Assembly (NCBI RefSeq): GCF_042670205.1
Contig: NZ_JBHUWD010000024.1
Span: forward strand, 1-64,000
From: Luteimicrobium sp042670205
GTDB taxonomy: Bacteria; Actinomycetota; Actinomycetes; Actinomycetales; Cellulomonadaceae
DNA length: 64,000 nt
Direction of reading: 5' to 3'
Shown here: positions 1 to 7,721 of the stretch, in pieces
How positions within the stretch are numbered: position 1 is the stretch's first letter
Layout of the letters: every line of letters starts with the position of its first letter
Made by a program: the position numbers and the translations under genes
Notes under the pieces: model-generated
Databases searched by the model: none
Seen by the model: the letters and a program-made list of their open reading frames with translations, nothing else
What the model was told of the DNA's origin: nothing

Positions 1-36
1 GCGCGGACGGGCGCAGACCCCGTGTTCGGCACCGGA
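1..36 (-). terminator. Half of a recurring terminator-like stem, cut by the window edge
   Basis: Read on the minus strand, this sequence follows the acetyltransferase stop and contains GTGCCGAACACGGG followed by TCTG and GCCCGTCCGC. The same string, with about three differences in 31 bases, forms the left arm of the palindrome at 43232-43286. The second arm would lie outside the window, so the hairpin itself is inferred. Confidence 0.5.
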
Positions 37-62
37 GCGGGTGACCCTGCGGCAGGGGCGGG

Positions 63-386
63 TCAGCGCTCGACGAGGGCGTCGTACTCGGGGTGGCGCT
101 CGATGTAGCCCTCGATGAACCAGCACACCGGGACGACGCGGGCCCCCGCGGCCTTGGCGTCGTCGAGCGCGCGACGCGCGAGCGTCGCCGCGATGCCGTG
201 GCCCTCGAGCTCGGGGGGCACGAACGTGTGCGGGAAGACGATGCGGGGGCCGCGCGGGGTCGAGCTGCGCCGGTAGTCCGCGACCCCGACGACGTCCCCG
301 TCGGGGGTGCGCGCCTCGTAGCGGGACTCGTCGGGGTTGTCGACGACCTCGAACTCGATGTCTGGGGTGCGCGCGGAGGGGGCCAT
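63..386 (-). CDS. Small GNAT-like N-acetyltransferase (NATD1/YjdJ type)
   Basis: A 107-residue protein that resembles the short GNAT-fold proteins of COG2388 rather than full-length acetyltransferases. The N-terminal half has strands around FEVVDNPDESRYEA. The acetyl-CoA binding region is suggested by VPPELEGHGIAATLARRAL, which carries the loop-helix pattern of GNAT motif A. The C-terminal CWFIEGYIERHPEYDALV matches the conserved end of this family (P-x-C-x-Y/F followed by HPEY). I chose the ATG at 386 because homology-like sequence starts there; the longer open frame upstream is arginine/proline rich and non-protein-like. The substrate is unknown. It is a single gene, followed by the half-palindrome at the window edge. 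Confidence 0.75.
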   Translation of the reverse strand: MAPSARTPDIEFEVVDNPDESRYEARTPDGDVVGVADYRRSSTPRGPRIVFPHTFVPPELEGHGIAATLARRALDDAKAAGARVVPVCWFIEGYIERHPEYDALVER

Positions 387-429
387 GCACCGATCATCCC
401 CCTTCCGCGCGTCCTCGCCGCCGCCCGAA

Positions 430-453
430 CCGCCTCCCTCGCGAAGGAGGCGG
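430..453 (-). terminator. Hairpin after the first DHA2 pump
   Basis: CCGCCTCC (430-437) and GGAGGCGG (446-453) are a perfect 8-bp inverted repeat with an 8-base loop, 9 bases past the stop codon of the minus-strand pump. No T-run follows, as is common in high-GC actinobacteria. Confidence 0.6.
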
Positions 454-462
454 CGCGGACGC

Positions 463-2007
463 CTACTTCGCGGGCGTCGCGGCCGTCCGGGCGACGCGCG
501 GGAGCAGGAGGGCCGCGACGACGGCGGCCGACGCACCGGCGGCTGCGACCCAGAACATGGCCGAGCTCCCCGCGACGACGGCCGAGGTCACGGCCTCGCG
601 TGCCGCCGCCGGGAGGGTGCCGAGCTGCTCGGGCGTGAGGCTCGCGACGTCGGGCCCGGACGACCCGGCGCCCGACGGGCCGCCCGCGAGCGCCGCGTCG
701 ACGTGGCGGGTCACGGTGCCGGTGAAGACGGTCCCGAGGGCGCCGACGCCGATCGCTCCGCCGAGCGTCCGCAGGAACTGTGCGGCGCCGGTCGCGGCCC
801 CGACCTCGCGCGCGGGCGAGGAATTCTGGACGAGCACGAGCGGCGTCTGGAACAGGAACCCGACGCCCGCGCCGGCCAGCACCATGTACGCGGCGGCGAC
901 CCAGGTGGACGTCCCGGCGTCCATCGTGGCGAGCAGCCCGCACGCCACGACCAGCACCACGGTCCCGGCGAGGATCGCGGGCCGGAACCGGCGCGGCGTC
1001 GTCGTCCAGGAGCCGGTGACCATCGCGACGGCGATCGCGGGGAGCAGGAGCGGCAGGAGGAGCAGGCCGCTGCTGCTCGCGGAGCGCCCCTGCACGAGCT
1101 GCAGGTAGAGCGGGAGGTAGTTCATGGCGCCCATGAGGACGGCGCCGGTCCCGAAGAACATCACGACGATGCTCGCGACGACGGCACGGTTGCGGAAGAG
1201 GTCGGGCGGCAGGACGGGGTGGCTCGCGCGCCGCTCGATCGGGACGAGGGCGGCGATCGCCGCCGCGGCGACGAGCGCGGCGCCGACGACGGGCCACGAC
1301 ACCCACGCGTACTCGTGCCCGCCCCACGTGACGGCGAGGACGATGCCGGTGCTGGCGACCGAGACGGCGGCCAGCCCGCCGACGTCGATCCGGCCGGAGC
1401 GGCCGACCGCCGGGAGCCGGAGGAGGAGGGCGGCGCCGGCGATCGCGATCGCGACGATCGGGAGGTTGAGGAGGAAGATCCAGCGCCAGCCGAGGTGGTC
1501 GGTGACGATGCCGCCGACCCACGGCCCGATGATCATCGAGAACGGCGCGACCGCCCCGAGCGCCGCGCTGTAGCGGGCGCGCTTGTCGGGCGGGGCGACG
1601 TCGGCGACGACGGCGAGGAGGGTGGTGAGCGCCATGCCCGCGCCGAGCCCCTGGACGCCGCGCGCGACGATGAGCTCCCCCATCGCCTGGCTGAGGCCGG
1701 CCCAAGCGGACCCGGCGAAGAAGACGACGAGCGCGAGGAGGAGGAGGCGCTTGCGGCCGAACATGTCGCCCAGCCGGCCCGCGAGCACCGTCCCGACGGC
1801 CATGGTCAGCAGGTAGGTCGTGACGATCCACGCGATCGAGGCGAAGCCGCCGAGCTCGCCCGCGATGGTCGGGGCTGCTGTCGCGGCGACCAGGCCGTCG
1901 AGCTGGATGGGGACGATCGCGAGGACGAGGCTCGTGAGGATGAGCCCGATGCGCGGCGCTCCCGCGGTCGCCTCGGGCGGCGCGTCGGTGCGGGTCGTGG
2001 TGGTCAT
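463..2007 (-). CDS. DHA2-family (EmrB/QacA-type) MFS drug efflux pump
   Basis: A 514-residue membrane transporter, the usual length for 14-helix drug:proton antiporters of the DHA2 family. Early motifs fit the family: LDGLVAATAAPTIAGELGG in helix 1 (the D and the A-x-P pattern) and the motif-A loop GRLGDMFGRKRLLLL after helix 2. FSMIIGPWVGGIVTDHLGW is the antiporter motif C (GP-x-x-GG) and W-R-W-I-F-L-L-N-L-P follows it. The start is the ATG at 2007, preceded by GAGGA; an upstream in-frame ATG at 2064 would place the start inside the operator palindromes. It is divergent from the TetR gene at 2132, which is its likely repressor. Substrate not predictable from sequence. Confidence 0.88.
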   Translation of the reverse strand: MTTTTRTDAPPEATAGAPRIGLILTSLVLAIVPIQLDGLVAATAAPTIAGELGGFASIAWIVTTYLLTMAVGTVLAGRLGDMFGRKRLLLLALVVFFAGSAWAGLSQAMGELIVARGVQGLGAGMALTTLLAVVADVAPPDKRARYSAALGAVAPFSMIIGPWVGGIVTDHLGWRWIFLLNLPIVAIAIAGAALLLRLPAVGRSGRIDVGGLAAVSVASTGIVLAVTWGGHEYAWVSWPVVGAALVAAAAIAALVPIERRASHPVLPPDLFRNRAVVASIVVMFFGTGAVLMGAMNYLPLYLQLVQGRSASSSGLLLLPLLLPAIAVAMVTGSWTTTPRRFRPAILAGTVVLVVACGLLATMDAGTSTWVAAAYMVLAGAGVGFLFQTPLVLVQNSSPAREVGAATGAAQFLRTLGGAIGVGALGTVFTGTVTRHVDAALAGGPSGAGSSGPDVASLTPEQLGTLPAAAREAVTSAVVAGSSAMFWVAAAGASAAVVAALLLPRVARTAATPAK

Positions 2008-2016
2008 GTGATCCTC

Positions 2017-2084
2017 GCTTACCTGTCGACCGGCTAGTTTCCTTGTCGGACGACAGGTAAGCACGTTCCTAGCCGGTCGTCAAG
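2017..2084. promoter_or_regulatory. Two interleaved operator palindromes between pump and TetR gene
   Basis: GCTTACCTGTCG (2017-2028) is repeated exactly inverted as CGACAGGTAAGC (2051-2062). ACCGGCTAG (2029-2037) is repeated exactly inverted as CTAGCCGGT (2069-2077). Both pairs sit in the 124-base divergent intergenic region, so they would overlap both promoters. A shorter TGTCG-GA-CGACA palindrome (2044-2055) lies inside. TetR proteins bind such palindromes as dimers; autoregulation and pump repression are inferred. Confidence 0.7.
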
Positions 2085-2131
2085 TAGGTCGGCCGGTAGG
2101 GTGAAGGGCAGCCCCACAGCCAGGAGGTTCG

Positions 2132-2719
2132 ATGCCACGGGACGGGTCCGGCACACGCCGCGAGATCCTCGACACCGCCATGCGCCTCTTCGTGGACCAG
2201 GGCTACGACAAGACGTCCCTGCGCGAGATCGCCGAGTCGGTCGGCGTCACGAAGGCCGCGCTCTACTACCACTTCCGCACCAAGGACGACATCGTCCGGG
2301 CGGCGCTCCAGGACTACTACGGGACCGTCGGCGACGTCGTCGACTGGCTGGAGACCGTCCCGCCCGGCGAGGCGCGCGACGTCGAGCTCGTCGACCGGCT
2401 CCGCGCCCTCTTCGACGGCCCCCTCGGGCTCGCCATGCGCTTCAGCCAGGCCAACCCCACCGTGATGAACCGCGAGGAGTTCCACGGTGCGTCCGGCCGG
2501 GAGCTGCGGCGGCTCGTCCAGATCCTCGCCGGGCCCGACGCCGCCGCGGACGCGGCCCTGCGCGCCACCCTGGCCTTCGGCGCGCTCGTGCTCGGCACGA
2601 TCGGCGACCAGGACGTCCCCTTCCCGATGGGCTCGGTCGAGGACCGGGCCGGCGCAGGCCGCACCATCGCGCTGGAGCTGCTCGCCGGCGTCCGCAGCAC
2701 CCCCTCCCCGCCGAGGTAG
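2132..2719 (+). CDS. TetR-family transcriptional regulator
   Basis: 195 residues, typical TetR length. The N-terminal DNA-binding domain is clear: TRREILDTAMRLFVDQGYDK, then TSLREIAESVGVTKAALYYHF, the classic TetR helix-turn-helix ending in the YYHF motif, and KDDIVRAAL. The C-terminal two thirds is a helical ligand-binding region with no conserved signature. The ATG at 2132 has AGGAGG seven bases upstream. The gene is divergent from the DHA2 pump at 463-2007, so it most likely represses that pump and itself through the palindromes between them, with release by a pump substrate. Confidence 0.88.
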   Translation: MPRDGSGTRREILDTAMRLFVDQGYDKTSLREIAESVGVTKAALYYHFRTKDDIVRAALQDYYGTVGDVVDWLETVPPGEARDVELVDRLRALFDGPLGLAMRFSQANPTVMNREEFHGASGRELRRLVQILAGPDAAADAALRATLAFGALVLGTIGDQDVPFPMGSVEDRAGAGRTIALELLAGVRSTPSPPR

Positions 2720-2739
2720 CGGGGCACCCCGCTCCTCGG
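2711..2739. terminator. Bidirectional terminator hairpin
   Basis: CCGAGG...CCTCGG encloses AGCGGGG-CA-CCCCGCT. It begins in the last codons of the TetR gene and lies between two convergent genes. Confidence 0.5.
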
Positions 2740-2757
2740 GGGGCCGTCAGCGCGCCG

Positions 2758-4194
2758 TCACGCCGCTCGCACGGCGCGCCGTGGCAGCACGAGGAAGACG
2801 ACGGCCGCCATGGCGACGAGCATCCCGGCCGCCGACCAGCTCGCCACGCCGAAGCCGTGCACCACGCCCGCGAGGCCCGACGCCGGGTGGCGCGCGAGGT
2901 AGGAGGAGGCCGCGTCGGCGGCGACCGTGCTGAGCAGCGCCGTGCCGAGCGACGCGCCGACCTGCTGCGACGTCATGACCATCGCGCCGGCGACGGCCGT
3001 GTCAGGCCCTGCGCCCAACGTCGCCGTGCTGTTGGCGGTGACGAGCACCCAGCCCGCGCCGGCGCCGACGAGCAGGAACACCGGCATGACGTGCGTCCAG
3101 TAGCCGCTGTCGGGGTGGAGCGCGCCGAGCAGCCCCAGCCCTGCGGCGATCACCAGCAGCCCCGACGGGAGGAGGAGCACGGCCGTCGACCGGCCGATGC
3201 GCGGGCTGACGAACCGGACGCCGGCCATGAGTCCGACCGTGAAGGGCAGGAAGCCGAGGCCGGTGCGGACCGGCGACCACCCGCGCACGTCCTGGAGGAA
3301 GAAGGTCAGGAAGAAGAGCGCGGCGAAGATGCCGACGGCGAGGCTCAGCACCGCGAGGTAGGACCCGCCGCGGCGCCGGTCGCGCACGACGCGCAGCGGG
3401 AGCAGGGGGCTCGGGACGCGCGCTTCGACGACGACGAACGCGACGAGCACGACCGCGCCCAGAGCCAGCGACCCGACCGTGACGCCCGCGCGCCACCCGT
3501 CGGTCTCGGCCCGGGCGAACCCGTAGACGAGAGCGAGCAGACCGAGCGATGCCAGCACCGCCCCGGGCACGTCGAGCGGACGACGAGCGGGCGGCACGGG
3601 ACGCACCGCGTAGGCGGCGAGGCCGATCGCGATCGCGGCCACGACGACGTTGACGAACATGCACCAGCGCCAGTCGAGGTACTGCGTGAGAAGCCCGCCG
3701 AGCACCAGACCGATGCCGGACGAGCTGCCCATGACCGTCCCGTAGACGCCGAACGCCTTGCCGCGTTCGGGAGCGACCGGGAAGGAGGTCGAGAGGGTCG
3801 CCAGCACGGAGGGCGTCATGAGGGCACCGAACGCGCCTTGCGCCGCTCGGGCCGCGAGCAGCATCCACGTGTCGGTGGCGAGGCCGCCGGCGACCGACGC
3901 GACCGCGAAGCCCGCGGCCCCGACCAGCAGGGCACGCCGGCGGCCCATCGCCTCCGACAGGCGGCCGCCCACGAGGAGCAGGCCGCCGTAGCCCAGGGCG
4001 AACGCCGTGATCACCCATTGCCGGTCGGCGTCGGCGAAGCCGAGGTCCCGCTGGGCCGACGGCAGGGCGATGTTCATGATCGTGAGGTCGAGACCGACCA
4101 TCAGCTGTGCCGTCGCGACGGCCGCCAGCGCCCACCAGCGGCGCGGGTCGACCGGGACGGCGGTCGTGGTCGGGGACGAGTCGGTCGTGGTCAT
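2758..4194 (-). CDS. Second DHA2-family MFS drug efflux pump
   Basis: 478 residues with the DHA2 pattern: LMVGLDLTIMNIALPSAQRD in helix 1, GGRLSEAMGRRRALLVG (motif A), and GIGLVLGGLLTQYLDWRWCM, which occupies the motif C/helix 5-6 position. Many hydrophobic segments follow, consistent with 14 helices. The ATG at 4194 is preceded by GGAGG. It is divergent from the MarR gene at 4363 and convergent with the TetR gene, so this is a second self-contained pump-plus-regulator unit beside the first. The two pumps are only distantly similar, so a recent duplication is unlikely. Confidence 0.87.
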   Translation of the reverse strand: MTTTDSSPTTTAVPVDPRRWWALAAVATAQLMVGLDLTIMNIALPSAQRDLGFADADRQWVITAFALGYGGLLLVGGRLSEAMGRRRALLVGAAGFAVASVAGGLATDTWMLLAARAAQGAFGALMTPSVLATLSTSFPVAPERGKAFGVYGTVMGSSSGIGLVLGGLLTQYLDWRWCMFVNVVVAAIAIGLAAYAVRPVPPARRPLDVPGAVLASLGLLALVYGFARAETDGWRAGVTVGSLALGAVVLVAFVVVEARVPSPLLPLRVVRDRRRGGSYLAVLSLAVGIFAALFFLTFFLQDVRGWSPVRTGLGFLPFTVGLMAGVRFVSPRIGRSTAVLLLPSGLLVIAAGLGLLGALHPDSGYWTHVMPVFLLVGAGAGWVLVTANSTATLGAGPDTAVAGAMVMTSQQVGASLGTALLSTVAADAASSYLARHPASGLAGVVHGFGVASWSAAGMLVAMAAVVFLVLPRRAVRAA

Positions 4195-4226
4195 GAGAGC
4201 CTCCGGTGCAGCGTCGATTGTTTGCC

Positions 4227-4301
4227 GGCTATCGACACGCTAGACGGCTAGTCATTAGCCGTCAATCGATCAGCCCAGGTTCCGGTGCCTGATCGATAGC
4301 C
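4227..4301. promoter_or_regulatory. Nested palindromic operators between pump and MarR gene
   Basis: Three perfect inverted repeats overlap here: GGCTATCGA (4227-4235) with TCGATAGCC (4293-4301); GACGGCTA (4243-4250) with TAGCCGTC (4256-4263), separated by 5 bases; and ATCGATCAG (4265-4273) with CTGATCGAT (4289-4297). The middle one, 21 bp in total, has the size of a MarR operator. Which proteins bind is inferred. Confidence 0.7.
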
Positions 4302-4362
4302 GACGATCGATACCATCGGAGCGGGGCAGCAGGCGCGCCCCACCCCGAGCCCAGGAGGACCC

Positions 4363-4830
4363 ATGGCCGACGTCAGCGACGCGTACACCCTCGCGTCGAA
4401 GACCTTCCGCGCGGCCCTGACCACGGTCCTCCGGCGCCACGGGCTCCACCTCGGCCAGAACCTCGTCCTCGAGCGGCTGGCCGACACGGACGGCCAGACG
4501 CCCGGCGAGCTCGCCACCGCGATCCACGTCACCACGCCGACCATCGTCAAGATGGCCACCCGGATGGCGTCGGCCGGGCTCCTGGTCCGACGGCGCGACA
4601 CCACCGACAACCGGCTGGTGCGGCTCTACCTCACACCCGAAGGTCGTGCCCTCGTCGGCCCGCTGCGCGCCGACCTCGACGAGCTCGAGGCGGAGCTCGT
4701 CACGGGTCTCAGCGCCGCCGAGCGCGCGACGCTGCTCGAGCTGATGGCCCGCGTGACCGGCAACGCCCGCGCGCTGCTGGACGCGTGGGCCGTGGTGCCC
4801 GAGGAGCACGTGGGGCACGAGGACGGATGA
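4363..4830 (+). CDS. MarR-family transcriptional regulator
   Basis: 155 residues with a winged helix-turn-helix: LGQNLVLERLADTDGQTPGE leads to LATAIHVTTPTIVKMATRM (recognition helix). The wing RRRDTTDNRLVRLYLTPEG carries the D-x-R-x-x-x-x-x-LT-x-x-G signature of MarR proteins. Flanking helices form the dimerisation region. The start at 4363 has AGGAGG upstream. Divergent from the pump at 2758-4194, which it most likely represses; many MarR proteins respond to phenolic compounds, but the ligand here cannot be read from sequence. Confidence 0.87.
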   Translation: MADVSDAYTLASKTFRAALTTVLRRHGLHLGQNLVLERLADTDGQTPGELATAIHVTTPTIVKMATRMASAGLLVRRRDTTDNRLVRLYLTPEGRALVGPLRADLDELEAELVTGLSAAERATLLELMARVTGNARALLDAWAVVPEEHVGHEDG

Positions 4831-4848
4831 GCCGCTGGGGCCCCTCGG

Positions 4849-5322
4849 TCACAGCTCCCGGCGCGCCTTCTCGATGAGCGGCCGCAGCCGGTACGGGATC
4901 AGCTCCCCCATCGAGAGCGACGTCTCCGTGCGCTCCACACCGTCGATCGCCAGGATCGCCGCGTCGATGCGGAACAGGTGGTCGGTGTCCCGGCACAGCA
5001 GCTGCACCTGGAGGTCGGCGGTGCCGCTGCGGCCGTAGGCCTGCACAACCTCGGGGATGTTCCGCAGCTCCGTGACGATGCGGGCGAGCTCCTTCTGCCG
5101 CACCTCGACCTCGAGGAACGCCGCGAGCGAGTACCCCAGGTAGTGCGGGTTCAGGCTCCGGTCGAAGTCGAGGAACGCACCCGCCTCCTCGAGCTGCGCG
5201 AGCCGCGCGTAGATCGTGTTGCGCGACATGCGCAGCTCCGCCGCCAGGGCCGCGATGGTCGCCCGCGGGTGGTCCGCGAGCGCCGCCAGGATGGCGAGGT
5301 CGACAGCGTCGTAGCTGCGCAT
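4849..5322 (-). CDS. Lrp/AsnC-family regulator, likely controls the leucine operon
   Basis: 157 residues. N-terminal helix-turn-helix: DLAILAALADHPRATIAALA then ELRMSRNTIYARLAQLEEAG (AsnC pattern, Ser-x-x-T recognition helix). C-terminal RAM/AsnC effector domain: EVVQAYGRSGTADLQVQLLC and an ending with ERTETSLSMGELIPYRLRPL, where the T-x-T-S motif is typical. It is divergent from the branched-chain 2-oxoacid dehydrogenase gene at 5464. In actinobacteria and pseudomonads, Lrp-type proteins (BkdR) adjacent to bkd genes control them in response to branched-chain amino acids, so that role is inferred by position. Confidence 0.87.
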   Translation of the reverse strand: MRSYDAVDLAILAALADHPRATIAALAAELRMSRNTIYARLAQLEEAGAFLDFDRSLNPHYLGYSLAAFLEVEVRQKELARIVTELRNIPEVVQAYGRSGTADLQVQLLCRDTDHLFRIDAAILAIDGVERTETSLSMGELIPYRLRPLIEKARREL

Positions 5323-5348
5323 ATCGATCAGCGTAGCCGCTGGCGGCT

Positions 5349-5378
5349 GCGCACTGCGCTCAACGTGTCGCGGTGCGC
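5349..5378. promoter_or_regulatory. Candidate AsnC/Lrp operator upstream of the leucine operon
   Basis: GCGCACTGCG (5349-5358) and CGCGGTGCGC (5369-5378) form an inverted repeat with one mismatch and a 10-base spacer in the 141-base divergent region. A 30-bp spaced palindrome suits an Lrp dimer or octamer site. Binding is inferred from position. Confidence 0.45.
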
Positions 5379-5463
5379 TTTTCGCAGACTGTGACCGGCG
5401 TTACCTTCCGAGAACACCGGTCCTCGACGAGGAGGACCGGCGGAGACGCGAGGCGAGGCAACC

Positions 5464-6714
5464 ATGCCAGGCATCACGGATTCGACGACGCGCGACGACC
5501 TGTCACCCGCAGGCACCGCGCGCGAGAACCTGACGGCACACGAGGCGGGCGCACCGGACGGGCGCCCCGCAGACGGCGGCGCGGACGGCGGCGCCGGCAC
5601 GGTCCGGCTCCTGGACCCGGACGGCGTCCGGCACCCGTCGCCCGAGCACGACCGGTGGCTGTCCGACGTCGACGGCGACGACCGGGCGCTCCTCCAGCTC
5701 CTGGAGGACATGGTGGTGGTGCGGCGCATCGACACCGAGGCCACCGCCCTCCAGCGGCAGGGCGAGCTCGCGCTGTGGCCGCCCGTGCTCGGTCAGGAGG
5801 CCGCCCAGGTCGGCTCGGCGCACGCGCTGCGGCGCGACGACTTCGTGTTCGGCAGCTACCGCGAGCACGGCGTCGCGTACGTGCGCGGGGTCGCCCCCGT
5901 GGACCTGCTGCGCGAGTGGCGCGGCATCGTCACCGCGGGCTGGGACCCGTACGCGGTCAGGGTGGCCACCCCGCAGGTCATCGTGGGCGGGCACGCGCTG
6001 CACGGCGTCGGGTACGCGATGGGCATCCTCGCCGACGCCGAGCGTGACGGCGCCGCCGGGAGCGACGACGGCACCGCCGCCGTCGTCAGCTACTTCGGCG
6101 ACGGCGCGATGAGCCAGGGCGCGGTCAACGAGGCCTTCGTCTTCGCGGGCACGTGGTCGGCGCCCGTCGTCTTCTTCTGCCAGAACAACCAGTGGGCGAT
6201 CTCCGAGCCCGTGGCGCTGCAGTCCCACGTGCCGCTCGTGGCCCGTGCCGCCGGCTTCGGGCTGACGGGCGTCCAGGTGGACGGCAACGACGTCCTGGGC
6301 GTGCTGGCCGTGACGGGCGCCGCGCTGCACCGGGCGCGGACGGGCGGGGGTCCCACGCTCGTCGAGGCGGTGACGTACCGCCGCGGACCGCACACGACAG
6401 CCGACGACCCCACCCGGTACCGCGAGGCCGCCGAGGTCGAGGCGTGGGTACGACGTGACCCGATCGACCGGTTCACCGCCTACCTGCGTGACCGCGGGGT
6501 GCTGACGGACGCCGCGGACGCCCACGTCCGTGACGTCGCCGACCGGGTGGCCGCGGCGCTGCGGACGGACCTCGCGGCGAGCCCGACCCCGCCGCCGCTG
6601 TCGATCTTCGAGCACGTGTACGCGCAGCCGAACCCGGCGCTGGAGGCCGAGCGCGACGCGTACGCGCAGTACCTCGCCGGGTTCGCCGACGACGGCGCGG
6701 ACGGTGCCCGATGA
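5464..6714 (+). CDS. bkdA: Branched-chain 2-oxoacid dehydrogenase E1 alpha subunit
   Basis: 416 residues. This subunit binds thiamine pyrophosphate and decarboxylates the 2-oxoacids from leucine, isoleucine and valine. The TPP motif is explicit: YFGDGAMSQGAVNEAFVFAG followed by FFCQNNQWAIS (GDG...NN). The loop RGPHTTADDPTRYR matches the active-site/phosphorylation loop of E1 alpha proteins. A family-typical VVRRIDTEATALQRQGELAL precedes the catalytic domain; the first 55 residues are low-complexity and probably disordered. First gene of a twelve-gene operon; its stop overlaps the next start (ATGA). Sequence alone cannot fully exclude pyruvate specificity, but the downstream leucine genes make a branched-chain role very likely. 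Confidence 0.9.
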   Translation: MPGITDSTTRDDLSPAGTARENLTAHEAGAPDGRPADGGADGGAGTVRLLDPDGVRHPSPEHDRWLSDVDGDDRALLQLLEDMVVVRRIDTEATALQRQGELALWPPVLGQEAAQVGSAHALRRDDFVFGSYREHGVAYVRGVAPVDLLREWRGIVTAGWDPYAVRVATPQVIVGGHALHGVGYAMGILADAERDGAAGSDDGTAAVVSYFGDGAMSQGAVNEAFVFAGTWSAPVVFFCQNNQWAISEPVALQSHVPLVARAAGFGLTGVQVDGNDVLGVLAVTGAALHRARTGGGPTLVEAVTYRRGPHTTADDPTRYREAAEVEAWVRRDPIDRFTAYLRDRGVLTDAADAHVRDVADRVAAALRTDLAASPTPPPLSIFEHVYAQPNPALEAERDAYAQYLAGFADDGADGAR

Positions 6715-7721
6715 CGGCGCTCACGCTCGCGAAGGCGCTCAACCTGGGCCTCCGCCGTTCCCTGGCCGACGACCCGTCGGTGGTGCTGCTCGGTGAGGAC
6801 ATCGGTCGGCTCGGCGGCGTCTTCCGCGTCACCGACGGGCTCCAGGAAGAGTTCGGCCCGCGCCGCGTCATGGACACCCCCCTCGCGGAGGCCGGCATCC
6901 TCGGCGCGGCGGTGGGCCTGGCCTACCGCGGGTACCGGCCGGTGGTGGAGATCCAGTTCGACGGGTTCGTCTACGTCGCCTTCGACCAGATCGTCAGCCA
7001 GGTCGCGCGCATGCTGGCGCGCACCGCGGGGGCGGTCCGGCTGCCGATCACGATCCGGATCCCCGTCGGCGGCGGCACCGGCGCCGCCGAGCACCACTCC
7101 GAGTCGCCGGAGGCGTACTTCGTGCACACGGCGGGCCTGCGCGTGGTCGAGGTGGCCAGCCCGCAGGACGCGTACACGGTGATCCAGCAGGCGATCGCGT
7201 GCGACGACCCCGTGGTCTTCTTCGAGCCGAAGCGGCGCTACTACACCAAGGGCGAGGTGGACACCGAGGCCGCGCTCGCCGACGCGCCACCCATGGGGGC
7301 GGCGCGCGTCGTCGTGCCCGGCAGCGACGTCACGCTCGTGACGTACGGCGGGCTCGTCGCCACCGCCGTCGACGCCGCCACCGCGGCCGCCGACGACGGC
7401 GTCTCCGTCGAGGTGATCGACCTGCGGTCCCTGTCCCCCGCCGACAACGACACCGTCGCCGCGTCGGTGCGGCGCACGGGCCGGCTCGTCGTCGCGCACG
7501 AGGGGCCGCACGAGGCCGGCGTCGGCGCCGAGATCGCCGCGACCGCCACCGAGCGGTGCTTCGAGTACCTCGAGGCGGCGCCCGTCCGCGTCACCGGCCA
7601 CGACATCCCCTATCCGCCGGCCAAGCTCGAGATGCACCACGTCCCCGACCTCGACCGCATCCTCGACGGCGTCGACCGGGTGCTGGGCCGCGTGCCCTCG
7701 ACCGGGGCGGTGGTCGCGTGA
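6711..7721 (+). CDS. bkdB: Branched-chain 2-oxoacid dehydrogenase E1 beta subunit
   Basis: 336 residues, usual length for E1 beta. Pyrimidine-binding domain: LTLAKALNLGLRRSLADDPS, LLGEDIGRLGGVF, then DTPLAEAGILGAAVGLAYRG and EIQFDGFVYVAFDQIVSQ. The transketolase C-terminal domain includes VVAHEGPHEAGVGAEIAA. It pairs with the upstream alpha subunit in a heterotetramer. Start ATG overlaps the upstream stop; its own stop overlaps the next GTG start, so translation is coupled on both sides. Confidence 0.92.
   Translation: MTALTLAKALNLGLRRSLADDPSVVLLGEDIGRLGGVFRVTDGLQEEFGPRRVMDTPLAEAGILGAAVGLAYRGYRPVVEIQFDGFVYVAFDQIVSQVARMLARTAGAVRLPITIRIPVGGGTGAAEHHSESPEAYFVHTAGLRVVEVASPQDAYTVIQQAIACDDPVVFFEPKRRYYTKGEVDTEAALADAPPMGAARVVVPGSDVTLVTYGGLVATAVDAATAAADDGVSVEVIDLRSLSPADNDTVAASVRRTGRLVVAHEGPHEAGVGAEIAATATERCFEYLEAAPVRVTGHDIPYPPAKLEMHHVPDLDRILDGVDRVLGRVPSTGAVVA

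Noticed and set aside
337..2037. A 566-codon plus-strand reading frame opposite the first MFS gene
   Set aside because: Its translation is almost all Arg, Gly, Asp and Glu with no domain, while the opposite strand encodes a complete DHA2 pump. It is an artefact of high GC, like many other long frames in this window.
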